From positions 1 to 64,000 of the forward strand of contig NZ_AP031572.1 in the NCBI RefSeq assembly GCF_040436315.1: 64,000 nt of DNA, in the 5' to 3' direction. The notes beneath the pieces are model-generated. The model worked only from the letters and a program-made list of their open reading frames with translations, ran no database searches and was not told the DNA's origin. The DNA comes from Synechocystis sp. LKSZ1 (GTDB taxonomy: Bacteria; Cyanobacteriota; Cyanobacteriia; Cyanobacteriales; Microcystaceae). This document shows, piece after piece, positions 9,208 through 18,285 of this stretch. A program made the position numbers and the translations under genes. Each line of letters opens with the position of its first letter. Within the stretch, counting starts at the first letter, position 1.

Positions 9208-10308
9208 ATGAAACGCCGTACTCTTCTGTCTCAAACGGGCCTGGCCCTGGGAACTACCGCCGGCCTGGTCGCCTGCACGAAAAAAACTGGGGTTTCAACG
9301 GCCCAAAATAGTAGTTTACCTAAACTGCGTTGGCGCATGGTCACCAGTTGGCCCAAATCCCTGGAAACCATTTTTGGGGAAGCGGAAAATTTTTGTCGGC
9401 GGGTGGGGGAAATGACCGGTGGAAATTTTACGATTACGGCCTATGCGGCTGGGGAAATTGTGCCGGGGCTGGAAGTCCTTGATGCTGTCCAAAATGGTAC
9501 GGTGGAATGTGGCCATACGGCAAGTTACTACTATATCGGCAAAAATGCAGCCTTGGGCTTTGCCTGTGCCATGCCCTTTGGTCTGACGGCCCAACAACAA
9601 AATGCCTGGCTCTACTACGGTGGGGGCCTGGAGGCCATTCAGAAAGTTTACAGCGACTTTAATATCATTAATTTCCCCGCGGGGAATACTGGAGCCCAGA
9701 TGGGGGGCTGGTTTAAGCAACCGATTAATAACTTAACAGATCTTAAGGGACTGAAAATGAGGATTCCCGGCCAAGGGGGCCAGGTGATGGCAGAGCTGGG
9801 AGTGAATGTGCAGGTCTTGCCGGGCAGTGAGATTTTTATCGCCCTCGACCGGGGCACCATTGATGCGGCGGAATGGGTCGGCCCCTTTGATGATGAAAAA
9901 CTGGGACTGAATAAAGCGGCTAAATACTACTACTATCCCGGTTGGTGGGAACCCGGCCCGACCCTGGATCTCCTCATTAACAAAGCCATGTGGGCCAAGT
10001 TGCCGAAGGAGTACCAGGCGATTATCATGACCGCCGCCCGTGAGGCCAACCTGAATATGCTGGCCCAGTACGATCGACTTAATGCCCAAAGCCTACAAAA
10101 ATTGGTCAGTGGTGGCACTCAGTTACAGGCCTATAGCCCCGAGATCCTCCAGGCGGCCCAGAAAGCCTCCCAGGCCTTGTTAGAAAGCAATGCCAGCAAA
10201 GATGCGACCTTTAAGGCGGTTTATGAACCGTGGCAGGCCTTTCGGCAACAAATCCGGGCCTGGAACCGCATCAATGAACTCAGCTACGCCAACTTTGTGG
10301 AGCGCTAG
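9208..10308 (+). CDS. TRAP transporter solute-binding protein (DctP family), predicted lipoprotein
   Basis: 366 residues. The N-terminus MKRRTLLSQTGLALG has a twin-arginine-like pair and is followed by a lipobox-like LVAC, so a membrane-anchored periplasmic protein is predicted. The body matches the DctP/TakP group of TRAP binding proteins (VTSWPK start of the mature domain, GNTGAQMGGW, LKGLKMRIPG, LPGSEIFIALDRGTIDAAEW), which bind carboxylates such as 2-oxoacids or glutamate. The membrane subunits DctQ/DctM are not adjacent. An in-frame start at 9157 would precede the signal sequence and is unlikely. The ligand is not predictable. Confidence 0.85.
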   Translation: MKRRTLLSQTGLALGTTAGLVACTKKTGVSTAQNSSLPKLRWRMVTSWPKSLETIFGEAENFCRRVGEMTGGNFTITAYAAGEIVPGLEVLDAVQNGTVECGHTASYYYIGKNAALGFACAMPFGLTAQQQNAWLYYGGGLEAIQKVYSDFNIINFPAGNTGAQMGGWFKQPINNLTDLKGLKMRIPGQGGQVMAELGVNVQVLPGSEIFIALDRGTIDAAEWVGPFDDEKLGLNKAAKYYYYPGWWEPGPTLDLLINKAMWAKLPKEYQAIIMTAAREANLNMLAQYDRLNAQSLQKLVSGGTQLQAYSPEILQAAQKASQALLESNASKDATFKAVYEPWQAFRQQIRAWNRINELSYANFVER

Positions 10309-10898
10309 GGCTCTCCTGCCGACAGACTTTCCATCATAATTTTGCGGGTCATGGGTTGGTCTACCATCAGGCCCTCTCCTCCTAATAGCTCGAGGGGTTT
10401 GCCATTGACGTTAATCCACAGGGCCGCATCGGGGTCGAGACTAGTGGCAGTGTAAACTACCTGGGCTAATCGGCCGATCATGGCAGTACTGCCCCCCCCT
10501 TGGCTGAATTCACCGGAAAGGTCAAGATGAACGCCGTCGGGTTTAATGGTTAAGGCCAGCAGTCGGGTACCAGGAGGAATGGCGTTGCTTGTGTTGGCCG
10601 GTGTGGCCGGATTGGAGAGTTGTTCATTAAAGGCCCGCTGGAGTTTTTGTTCTGCCGTCAGACCCGGTTCAAGGGCTACCGGACTCGCCACCAGTTCTAG
10701 GCGATTGCCAGCGTCCCTCAGCCAATAGAGTTGGGCTTGGCCCGGGCCGGGAATCGTGACAATGGGGGAGGGCTGTAGGGGCACGGACGGGGGCAGATTG
10801 CGAACCCCAAACCAGGCCATGATCGTCCCCGCCAAAAGCACGGCCAAGGCCCCTCCGGCAAACCAAGTCAAGGCCTGAAAGGATTTTTTGTCATTCAT
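10305..10898 (-). CDS. GerMN domain protein, membrane anchored
   Basis: 197 residues with one N-terminal membrane helix (about 12-31) and a C-terminal GerMN fold, a domain first seen in Bacillus spore germination protein GerM and common in cyanobacterial envelope proteins. The domain part includes LQRAFNEQL, GTRLLALTIKPDGVHLDLSG and ALWINVNGKPLE. Probable periplasmic, possibly peptidoglycan-related; no biochemical role is assigned. Its stop overlaps the stop of the TRAP gene by four bases (CTAG). Confidence 0.75.
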   Translation of the reverse strand: MNDKKSFQALTWFAGGALAVLLAGTIMAWFGVRNLPPSVPLQPSPIVTIPGPGQAQLYWLRDAGNRLELVASPVALEPGLTAEQKLQRAFNEQLSNPATPANTSNAIPPGTRLLALTIKPDGVHLDLSGEFSQGGGSTAMIGRLAQVVYTATSLDPDAALWINVNGKPLELLGGEGLMVDQPMTRKIMMESLSAGEP

Positions 10899-10955
10899 GG
10901 CACCATACCTCCCCTACACTCTGTTCCTAGTCTAGCGGGTGCGGCAAGGCCCTTG

Positions 10956-11618
10956 CTAGACAGAGACTTGGGCAAATAGGGCCTCAGCGGTTTGAACCGG
11001 GGCGGTGGCTTGGCAGATAATTTCTACGACTTTATTGCGGGCGTTGGGTTGCAAGAGAGCTTCTACGCAAATTTGGGCCACTTTTTGACGAGGAATGCGC
11101 CCTTCAAACAGCGTATCTGCGGATGCCATCACAATCGCTTCCGTATTATCTTCATTTTTAAGGCCCCCTGGTCGAACAATCGTGTAGGTTAGGCCACTCT
11201 GGCGCAGGTAATTTTCTCCTTGCTGTTTCCAGAACAAAATTAGCCCAAACAGATTGAGGGGGTGGAAGAACTGGGAAACACAAAGGGATGACACTAACAC
11301 AAACTGCTCAATCCCCTGGCTTTTACAGACATCCACCAGATTACGGGTTCCCCAGTAATCCACCTTAAAGGGGCCGGCCACATCTAAACTGGGTCTGGCC
11401 CCCGTGGCACAAATGACGGCGGTACAGTCGGCAACGGCGACCTTCAACGTCTCGGGTTGGAGGACATCCCCCACCACAATTTCGGTTCCGGCGGGTAACA
11501 AGGCCTTGCCACTATCGTAATGGCGCACCATGGCCCGGACAGCAATACCCTGTTCCAGCAGGATACTGACGACGCGACGACCCGTTTCTCCCGTTGCACC
11601 GGCGACTAAAACTTTCAT
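10956..11618 (-). CDS. NAD(P)-binding atypical SDR protein (Tic62/Ycf39-like group)
   Basis: 220 residues, one Rossmann domain. The N-terminal MKVLVAGATGETGRRV is the dinucleotide-binding loop of atypical short-chain dehydrogenases; further landmarks are GDVLQPETL, VICATGA, YWGTRNLVDVCK and YTIVRPGGL. Related cyanobacterial and plastid proteins work in photosystem assembly or protein import redox sensing, but substrate is unknown. It lies 57 bases upstream of the GerMN gene on the same strand and may be cotranscribed. Confidence 0.78.
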   Translation of the reverse strand: MKVLVAGATGETGRRVVSILLEQGIAVRAMVRHYDSGKALLPAGTEIVVGDVLQPETLKVAVADCTAVICATGARPSLDVAGPFKVDYWGTRNLVDVCKSQGIEQFVLVSSLCVSQFFHPLNLFGLILFWKQQGENYLRQSGLTYTIVRPGGLKNEDNTEAIVMASADTLFEGRIPRQKVAQICVEALLQPNARNKVVEIICQATAPVQTAEALFAQVSV

Positions 11619-11738
11619 AAGGTACTCCTGACAATTGAAGGGTAGTCGTTTTCATTGTATGAAGTTTTGTGAATTGATTGTTAATCCTAAGACCTTAGGG
11701 GGCAGGCCGGCCCGCTACACTAACCAAGGAAACGTTCT

Positions 11739-12479
11739 ATGCACTGCTCTGTGACCGATCTCACCCCTATCGATGATGTCCCAGTTGGCCCTGAGACAGA
11801 GACTGAAGACCTCAGGGCCGGCCCGATCCCCTTTTACACCCAGTTTGTCGGCAAAATGGATATGTTTGCCGAGCGGGAGCAGGTGGCCGCCTACCTCCAG
11901 GCCCACCAAACTTGGTTTCATCGTTGTGCCCAGCCCATGACCGTGACACCCTTGGGGGAGAATGGCTACATTCTAACCGTTGGTCAGTTTGGGGCCCTGG
12001 GCTTTGAAGTGGAACCCAAAATTGCCGTTGTTTTAGAGCCTCCCCAGGCCGACCAGTACTGGATGCATACCATTCCCCTGCCCGACCCGGCCTGCCAAGG
12101 CTATGAGGTGGACTACCAAGCGGTGATGACCTTGGCAGAGGTAGCGGCCCCGACTTTTAGTCCGGAATTAAATCGTTTCTTTCAAAAACATAGCCTGGCC
12201 CGGCCCGACCGCATTACCCGCGTGGAATGGCAACTACAGATGACCGTAGCCGTCCAGTTTCCCAGGTATATTTATAAACTTCCCCTGGGCCTGATCCAAA
12301 AAACCGGCGACCGTCTCTTAACGGAAATCGTGCGCCAAGTATCTCCCCGCTTGACCTACAAAGTCCAGCAGGATTTTCACCGCGAACGTGGTTTGCCCCT
12401 TCCGCCTAAACACAGCCGTTCCTTTCAGCGAGTCCAGGGAGAAGGGCCGGATGCCGAAGCGCCCCAAGTCCTAGACTAG
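11739..12479 (+). CDS. DUF1997 family protein
   Basis: 246 residues, soluble, no signal peptide. The core (about residues 30-220) resembles the DUF1997 family found in cyanobacteria and plants, with PFYTQFVGKMDMFA, a TPLGENGYILTVGQFG strand pair and GFEVEPKIAV. No catalytic motif is visible and function is unknown. The C-terminal 30 residues look disordered. The stop overlaps that of the DUF4079 gene in a shared CTAG. Confidence 0.7.
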   Translation: MHCSVTDLTPIDDVPVGPETETEDLRAGPIPFYTQFVGKMDMFAEREQVAAYLQAHQTWFHRCAQPMTVTPLGENGYILTVGQFGALGFEVEPKIAVVLEPPQADQYWMHTIPLPDPACQGYEVDYQAVMTLAEVAAPTFSPELNRFFQKHSLARPDRITRVEWQLQMTVAVQFPRYIYKLPLGLIQKTGDRLLTEIVRQVSPRLTYKVQQDFHRERGLPLPPKHSRSFQRVQGEGPDAEAPQVLD

Positions 12480-13177
12480 GGTTTAGGACAGGTTAGATTG
12501 ACGTAATCACAGCTGTAAATATAGGGTTTTTGCCAGGAGAGAGGAATTTCCAGTAGGTCGCGGGAGCCGGTAAAGCCTTGCCCTAAAAAGAGGAGGGTGG
12601 CAAAAACATTCAGGGCCACATGGGCCGTGCGCCATTTCTGCGAACGATCGCGGTAAATATCGGCAATGATCGCCAGGGAAAAAATCATCAGTAGGGCGGC
12701 GGTGACACCGTAGTAGTAGTGGGACCAATACCATTCGTTGGTACGCCGAAAAACACCATCTTGACACCCTAAAATGACAACTCCCATGCCCGTCAGGGTA
12801 GCAAAAATGGCCCGCCACCGGGCCGGTTGAGCGCGGTAGAGCAAAACTAAGCAGGCAATGGTGAAAATAAACATCAGTACGATGAAAATCACCTGAAAGG
12901 AATTGCTCTGCCAGAGATTTTTACTAAAAATGTTGTCAAAAATGGGATAGGCCAAGCCCACCAGGGCCAAGCTGACCACCGAGCCGGCAAAGACCTTACC
13001 CGACTGGACGTGCTCCTGACCGACGACAGGGGGAATTTTACTTTTTTGTTGGGCATTGACTTCAAGGCGACGTTCTCGGGTTTTCCAGGCCCGACTTAAG
13101 ACAATTCCCAAAAAGGGAAACACAAATCCCACCGCGAGGAAGGGATGCAATAAACTCAACCAATCCATTAAACCCAT
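12476..13177 (-). CDS. DUF4079 integral membrane protein
   Basis: 233 residues with about six hydrophobic helices. The N-terminus MDWLSLLHPFLAVGFVFPFLGIV is typical of the cyanobacterial DUF4079 family. The ATG giving MGLMDW has AGGAG placed six bases upstream, so it is preferred over an earlier in-frame start. A cytosolic loop between the first two helices is rich in Arg/Glu/Lys. Function unknown. Confidence 0.72.
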   Translation of the reverse strand: MGLMDWLSLLHPFLAVGFVFPFLGIVLSRAWKTRERRLEVNAQQKSKIPPVVGQEHVQSGKVFAGSVVSLALVGLAYPIFDNIFSKNLWQSNSFQVIFIVLMFIFTIACLVLLYRAQPARWRAIFATLTGMGVVILGCQDGVFRRTNEWYWSHYYYGVTAALLMIFSLAIIADIYRDRSQKWRTAHVALNVFATLLFLGQGFTGSRDLLEIPLSWQKPYIYSCDYVNLTCPKP

Positions 13178-13281
13178 ACTGGCTCCTATTACCAATCAAC
13201 GCAAGAAGAAGGAAAGACTCTCCCTTTTAATTACGATCAATCCCGGCTATTTTTCAAGCAAATTTTCCTGAACAAACCCAG

Positions 13282-15597
13282 CTAGGCCCTTTCAACCACC
13301 GAGGCGGGGAATTGGTGTTGCAGGGCCAGAAAGACACGACTGGGCCGTTTATTTTGAAGTTGGTTTTTACCTCCCCGGAAGGTTCCCCAGAAGGGGGCCT
13401 GATGAGCTGCAGAGAGCCAAAGGAGGCGCTTAGCACGGGTTATGGCCACGTAGAGCAGACGGTATTCCTCGGCCTGTTTAAGGCGGTCGGCTTCTTGCCA
13501 GGCTTTCGGGCCATTGGGCATTTGAGGCAAGGGATGCTGATGGATATGCTGGTAGTGGATGGCAGTGCGAATCTGGGCCCGGGCAACCTCCGCGAGGGTT
13601 TGGTCACCCAAAAAACGAGCAGCGGCCGGCACTCGTAATTGACCGGGTAGGCTGTCTTCGTGGAGAAAGGGCACAAAAACGTAGTCCCAATCCAGGCCTT
13701 TGGCCTTGTGCATGGTGATCACCGTGACTTGGTTGGGACGGGTATAAATTTCTTCGCTGTCTTCTTCTACCCCTTCAAAGCTTTCCGACGCCAAAATTTC
13801 CTGGAGAATAGCCACAATTTGTCGCAGTGATCCCTGTTGACTCAGTTGGGATTGGATTCGTTCTGAAAGTTTATGGAGAGTGGCCAGGGCCGAGCCGTCG
13901 TACTGTAAGGTCATGCCTAAAAAGACCAGGAGTTGGTAATAGGGTAATTCCAGCTTGGCCCGGAGTAGGGTACGACAATAGCGCTGGGCTGATTGCACAG
14001 GGCCAGGTAGGGGCGGGGCCAGAGGACTGGGATAGAGAAATTGCTCGGGGGCTGTAACCAGAGCATTCAGATCCTGGGCCGGGATCAGGCGACGTTCCTG
14101 GAGGACTTCAAGGACAGCCTTGAGGTAGTCGGGAGAGTGGGGACGCTCAATGAATTGCAAAAATTTGAGCATCTCTTCGGGAATCTTGGTGTAACGACTG
14201 GTTTCACTAACTTCATAGATGCGAATAGCCTGCGAGTGGAGCAGGGCCTGGAGTTGTTGGGCCACAAAGCGGCCCTGGCGGTTTTCCCGCACCAGAATGG
14301 CGGCATTGCGCTGGGGGTCTGCACCGAGTAAATGCCTCAGCCGCTGGCCCAGTAGTTGCACCGTTTGAAACACATCCTGGGGCTGGTAGAGTTCCAGACC
14401 TCGACCTGCTTGGGTTGGATTCGGTTGAGGGTCATCGGCATCCACCGGACGAATTTTTTGGGCTCGGAAAGGAACGCTCAGGCGGAGAGGATGGTCGTCG
14501 TTCTCCAGGGCCGGTTGGCGTTGGGCCCAATCCTGATTCACCCAATCCACCACAAAATTAGCAGCTTCTAGGATCAAGGGATGACTCCGACCCGCTTGAT
14601 CCATAGTCGTTAATCGGTGGCGCTGGTCGCACTGGTCACAGAACCAATTGAAATAGAGGGGATCGGCGGGGGTAAAGCTGGAATTAATGGCCTGGTTGGG
14701 GTCTCCGACCCGAATTAGGTTGGCCTCCGCATCGGAGTCATCGGCCCGCAGGGCCAGACGGTTAATTAACTGCTCCTGGAGCGGACTAGAATCCTGGGCC
14801 TCGTCCTCAAAAACAGCAAAAATCTGTTCCTGCCAGGACTGACAGAGGGTGGGGTTGTCCAAAACCCGCAGGGCCGCCAAAATCATGTCGTCGTAGTCGA
14901 TCCAGTTCTTGCGTTGCATCAAGTACTCGTACTGCTCATACAGCCCCGCCGCGTAGGCCAGGGCCTCACTTCCTGGAGGAATCTGACTCAACTGTTTAAT
15001 GGCCTGGGGCGAGAGACCCGAACTTTTAGCTTCGTGAACCACGGTGGTGGTTAAATCGGGCAAGATTTCCGTCCGCAGGGCCGACTGGCGACGCAAGCGC
15101 TCTGTTTCTTCGCCATCAAAGGGGGCTGTTTCCAGCAGGGCCCGGTAAGCTAAAGGATTTTGCTCAATCCAATGCTCGACTGCCGTTCGCACTAGGCGAT
15201 GACTCTTATGGGGAGTAACCAGGGTTTTGCTCTCCAGATCCAGCCCCGATAGCTCCGGGTAGCGACTAGCAATATTGAGGGCTAAGCCATGGATTGTTAG
15301 CACCATAAAGCCTAGACTGGGGAGTTGCAACTCCTGTAGGCGTTGTCTAATTTTGAACTTAATGGCGGCGGCGGCGGAACGGGTATAGGTCACGATCACC
15401 AACTGCCGTTGGGAATGGAGTCGATGTTGGGCAATGGCCAGGGCGGCGGCCACGGAAAGACTGTGGGATTTGCCGGCCCCAGGGACAGCCGCCACTGCTA
15501 AGGCGCCCCCACTCCACTCAGCTAAGGGCTTTTGACCCGGCCGGAGGGATTGGCGCAGACGGTTTAACTGGGAAACGATAGGATCAGTGGCAGTCAC
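13282..15597 (-). CDS. UvrD/Rep-family superfamily 1 DNA helicase
   Basis: 771 residues. All main SF1A motifs are visible: Walker A AVPGAGKSHSL, IVTYTRSAAAAIKFKIRQR (Ia), FEDEAQDSSPLQEQ (Walker B, DEAQD where UvrD has DEXQ), GDPNQAINS, VITMHKAKGLDWDYVFV and LLYVAITRAKRLLWLS. Likely works in DNA repair or fork processing. It is shorter and more divergent than PcrA/UvrD and lacks their long C-terminal tail. Start is uncertain: GTG at 15597 (giving TATDPIVSQLN) or a TTG five codons earlier. A 104-base spacer separates it from the DUF4079 gene on the same strand. Confidence 0.85.
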   Translation of the reverse strand: MTATDPIVSQLNRLRQSLRPGQKPLAEWSGGALAVAAVPGAGKSHSLSVAAALAIAQHRLHSQRQLVIVTYTRSAAAAIKFKIRQRLQELQLPSLGFMVLTIHGLALNIASRYPELSGLDLESKTLVTPHKSHRLVRTAVEHWIEQNPLAYRALLETAPFDGEETERLRRQSALRTEILPDLTTTVVHEAKSSGLSPQAIKQLSQIPPGSEALAYAAGLYEQYEYLMQRKNWIDYDDMILAALRVLDNPTLCQSWQEQIFAVFEDEAQDSSPLQEQLINRLALRADDSDAEANLIRVGDPNQAINSSFTPADPLYFNWFCDQCDQRHRLTTMDQAGRSHPLILEAANFVVDWVNQDWAQRQPALENDDHPLRLSVPFRAQKIRPVDADDPQPNPTQAGRGLELYQPQDVFQTVQLLGQRLRHLLGADPQRNAAILVRENRQGRFVAQQLQALLHSQAIRIYEVSETSRYTKIPEEMLKFLQFIERPHSPDYLKAVLEVLQERRLIPAQDLNALVTAPEQFLYPSPLAPPLPGPVQSAQRYCRTLLRAKLELPYYQLLVFLGMTLQYDGSALATLHKLSERIQSQLSQQGSLRQIVAILQEILASESFEGVEEDSEEIYTRPNQVTVITMHKAKGLDWDYVFVPFLHEDSLPGQLRVPAAARFLGDQTLAEVARAQIRTAIHYQHIHQHPLPQMPNGPKAWQEADRLKQAEEYRLLYVAITRAKRLLWLSAAHQAPFWGTFRGGKNQLQNKRPSRVFLALQHQFPASVVERA

Positions 15598-15783
15598 GGG
15601 AGTACACCCCAAAATTACAAAGCAAAAAATTCCTAGAACCCGGCTTTGGACGGGATAGGCCTAGGATACTCTTTGGGAAGTCATCTAGGCCCTTGGTGAA
15701 GATGACCTAGTAGCATAATTGAACGTTGCCTTGCTAGGATGCTAGAAACTTTTTACGGACTCAGTTTCTAAGGAAATTACCGC

Positions 15784-16263
15784 ATGTTTAAAATGATGCT
15801 CGCCCGAGGTCTTGCCGCGATCCTTTGCCTAAGCCTCGGTTTTAGCGTTCAGCCGGCCTGGAGCCAACCCGCTATGACCCTTGCCCAGGCCACCACTGTG
15901 AGTCCCCAGGAATTACAACAAATGGCCCGTATTATCAAGCAACTCCAGGTTATTGAGCGGGATACCCAGCAAAAAATGACCCAGGCGGTGCAAAGTGCTG
16001 GGTTAACGCCAGAACAATTTATGCAGATTGCCGAGCAAAAGGATGCCAGTGGCAAAAATACCCAGTCGGTATCAGCGGCGGATGAGGCCAAATTCAAACA
16101 GGCCCTGCCCAATGTTCAAAAGGCTCTGATCGATTCCCAGGGCCAGCAAGAGGCAATCCTACAGAAGGAAGGTCTGAGCGTGGATAAATTTAACAGTACT
16201 ATGGAAATACTGGTTAAAAACCCCCAATTACAACAGGAAGTCCAAAAACTCCTGGACAAATAG
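15784..16263 (+). CDS. Exported DUF4168 family protein
   Basis: 159 residues. The first 26 residues form a signal peptide (MFKMMLARGLAAILCLSLG, cleavage near PAWSQ). The rest is helical and Gln/Lys-rich, with ELQQMARIIKQLQVIE and LTPEQFMQIAEQ, matching the DUF4168 group of periplasmic or outer membrane-associated proteins in bacteria. Function unknown. Convergent with the GTPase gene, only six bases between stops. Confidence 0.75.
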   Translation: MFKMMLARGLAAILCLSLGFSVQPAWSQPAMTLAQATTVSPQELQQMARIIKQLQVIERDTQQKMTQAVQSAGLTPEQFMQIAEQKDASGKNTQSVSAADEAKFKQALPNVQKALIDSQGQQEAILQKEGLSVDKFNSTMEILVKNPQLQQEVQKLLDK

Positions 16264-16269
16264 TTCAGA

Positions 16270-17685
16270 TTAGGGAGCTGGGCTGAGAGCCTGCTGGAGG
16301 CGCATCCAGCTACCTTGAATAAAGGCTTGGAGGTTGCCAAGGCGTTGGGTCTGAGCAAACACCTTTTCAACCGCTTGCTGGAGTCGTTCTGGATTAAGGG
16401 GAGCAGAAGAGGTAAAAGGCTGGGCCTGGAAATATTCCACCAAACTAAGACCGGCGATCCGAGTCAAATAACTGGCGCTCAGGCCTTGGAGGGCCCCTCC
16501 GGCGACGTAGGTCAGGGGTTGGCTTTTCAGCAGGGCGGCAATGGCCTGGCTCGAGAGTTCCGCGAGGCCAAGCTTTAGCAGGACTTCCCCCAGGGTTGCG
16601 GCAATGGTCTGGGCCTGGGCTAGGGAAAGACGTTGCTGATAGAGTTTACCGAGATCCAACACCATTTGGGCATTGATAGCTAGAGTAGCCAACAGATCGA
16701 TACTGGCCACGGGGTTGACCAAGGCCGTTCCCCCCGCCAACCATTGGTATTGTTCGATCAGGGGCAGGGCCTTTTCCCGTCGGGCCTGGTTGAGCCGTTC
16801 CTGGGCGCCTGACTGGAGGGCCTGGTATGCTCGCCATTGCTGGGCTAAGCGTAAGGTTGCCGATTCCGTGGTCAAAATTTGCTGGAGACGTTCCACCAAG
16901 GGATCCACTTGGGGGGGAGGGAATTCCTGGCTTTCGGTGATACTGCCATCCATCAAATAACGGCGAACGGTAATGGCTTGGGGGGCGCTCGCCGTTACAA
17001 TAATGTCATCGGTACTGAGCCAGGCCCGACACTGCTGTTGGAGTTGGAGCAAAATTTCTGAGCGATCTGCCTCTGGATATTGGTCTTGTTTATTGAAGAC
17101 GAGCAGGAGGCGATGATATTGGCACTGGAGATGCTGTAGGGCCTGCCATTGCTGGTCGCCGAGATCACCATTAACTACCCAGAGGATGAGATCCGCCGTT
17201 TGAAGGCGAGCCAACTCGGTTTCTAGGCCCGACTCTGGTTGTTCAAAGGATTGCTCATACCATTGGGGGGGATAGTCGAGGAGCCAGGCCTGGGCGGTCA
17301 GTAGGGATAAGAGACGGGTTTTGCCCGTCCGTTTAGCACCGGCAATGATGAAGCGGAGGGAACGGGGGGAATCCTCAGCGATGACCACTAGACGTTGCTT
17401 TAAATCCGTGAGGGTCTCATCGCCAATTTCCTGGGCCACCTGCTGGAGAAACTTTTGGGTTTGCAGTTGCGTTTCCTGCACCATCGCGGCAGTCAGGGCT
17501 GGTCGGGGAGACAGCGCTGATTTTTGGGGAAGACCTTTGAGTTGCCAGGCCAGTAGTCCCAACAAAGACAGGCCCCCCAGCCCCCATTGGCCCAATACCA
17601 GCCATTGATGCTGGAGTCCATCCCAGGCCAGTAGCAAGACACAGAGGCCCAAGCCTCCCCATAACAGTGGTTTTCTCCCCTTCAT
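16270..17685 (-). CDS. Membrane-associated GTPase with C-terminal DUF697 region
   Basis: 471 residues. Two hydrophobic segments near the N-terminus (about 8-25 and 31-47), then an Era/MMR1-like G domain with P-loop GAKRTGKTRLL and the G4 motif VFNKQDQ. The G3 motif is degenerate. The C-terminal part (about 300-440) contains a DUF697-like helical bundle with GGTALVNPVASIDLLATLA. Family members occur in most cyanobacteria, role unknown. The ATG three codons into the frame is chosen because GAAGG lies eight bases before it. Confidence 0.75.
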   Translation of the reverse strand: MKGRKPLLWGGLGLCVLLLAWDGLQHQWLVLGQWGLGGLSLLGLLAWQLKGLPQKSALSPRPALTAAMVQETQLQTQKFLQQVAQEIGDETLTDLKQRLVVIAEDSPRSLRFIIAGAKRTGKTRLLSLLTAQAWLLDYPPQWYEQSFEQPESGLETELARLQTADLILWVVNGDLGDQQWQALQHLQCQYHRLLLVFNKQDQYPEADRSEILLQLQQQCRAWLSTDDIIVTASAPQAITVRRYLMDGSITESQEFPPPQVDPLVERLQQILTTESATLRLAQQWRAYQALQSGAQERLNQARREKALPLIEQYQWLAGGTALVNPVASIDLLATLAINAQMVLDLGKLYQQRLSLAQAQTIAATLGEVLLKLGLAELSSQAIAALLKSQPLTYVAGGALQGLSASYLTRIAGLSLVEYFQAQPFTSSAPLNPERLQQAVEKVFAQTQRLGNLQAFIQGSWMRLQQALSPAP

Positions 17686-17967
17686 AACCATAGCCTTCGC
17701 GGTAATGTGAACTTGAACGACGGATGTAGCCTTTCCTGGAGCCGATCATCATCCCGGCGCAACCGGTTGAAAAGGATCGAGGTGCCGGTAATGCCCCCTA
17801 TAGAAGACCGGTAAACAGGTTCAATAGATGCCAAACTTGCCAGAATTGGCCCTGGTTTTTCTATCGTACTAGACGATGGCCAGCACCCGGCCAAAGATTC
17901 CGCTCCCGACCATAAGAAAAAGGGCCTAGATAGCTCCAAGCCCCCCTACGCCTTGATTCTGACAGCC

Positions 17968-18120
17968 TTAGAACAGCCCTAGAAAAATCATCAGACTCAG
18001 CAACAACAGAACCCCAATGGCCCCCGCAAAAATAGCCAGCCACGGCTCATGATTGACCCGATCAAGGTATTGATTAACCCGCGCATCTTTCTCTTCTGGA
18101 TGCCAAATCATTGGTTTCAT
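17968..18120 (-). CDS. 50-residue single-span membrane protein
   Basis: Small frame MKPMIWHPEEKDARVNQYLD then a short linker, HEPWLAIFAG and a hydrophobic helix to the C-terminus (about residues 27-50). ATG to TAA is complete. The charged 20-residue N-terminal arm and the C-terminal helix are like many small thylakoid proteins, but the ExxNxR chlorophyll-binding motif of high-light-inducible proteins is absent. It stands alone between glgC and the GTPase gene. Not recognised as a named family. Confidence 0.55.
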   Translation of the reverse strand: MKPMIWHPEEKDARVNQYLDRVNHEPWLAIFAGAIGVLLLLSLMIFLGLF

Positions 18121-18227
18121 AACCGGCTACCTCCCATCGATATTTCGCTGGATAATTGACCCTTCTATGTCCAATCTTAATCCTGGCTCTCTCAAAAACT
18201 CATATTGTCTATAAATCTTAATAAAGC

Positions 18228-18255
18228 AAAGCTAGACTCCTGAGAATCTAGCTTT
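18228..18255 (-). terminator. Probable intrinsic terminator of glgC
   Basis: Nine-base perfect inverted repeat (AAAGCTAGA at 18228-18236, TCTAGCTTT at 18247-18255) with a ten-base loop, 30 bases past the glgC stop. Read on the minus strand it is followed by GCTTTATT, a moderate T-tract. Confidence 0.6.
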
Positions 18256-18285
18256 TGGGGGTTAACTTACGCCTACTGTGGCGGG

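Noticed and set aside
17682-17939. 85-codon minus-strand frame upstream of the GTPase gene
   Set aside because: No ribosome binding site, no family character, unlike codon use of neighbours.
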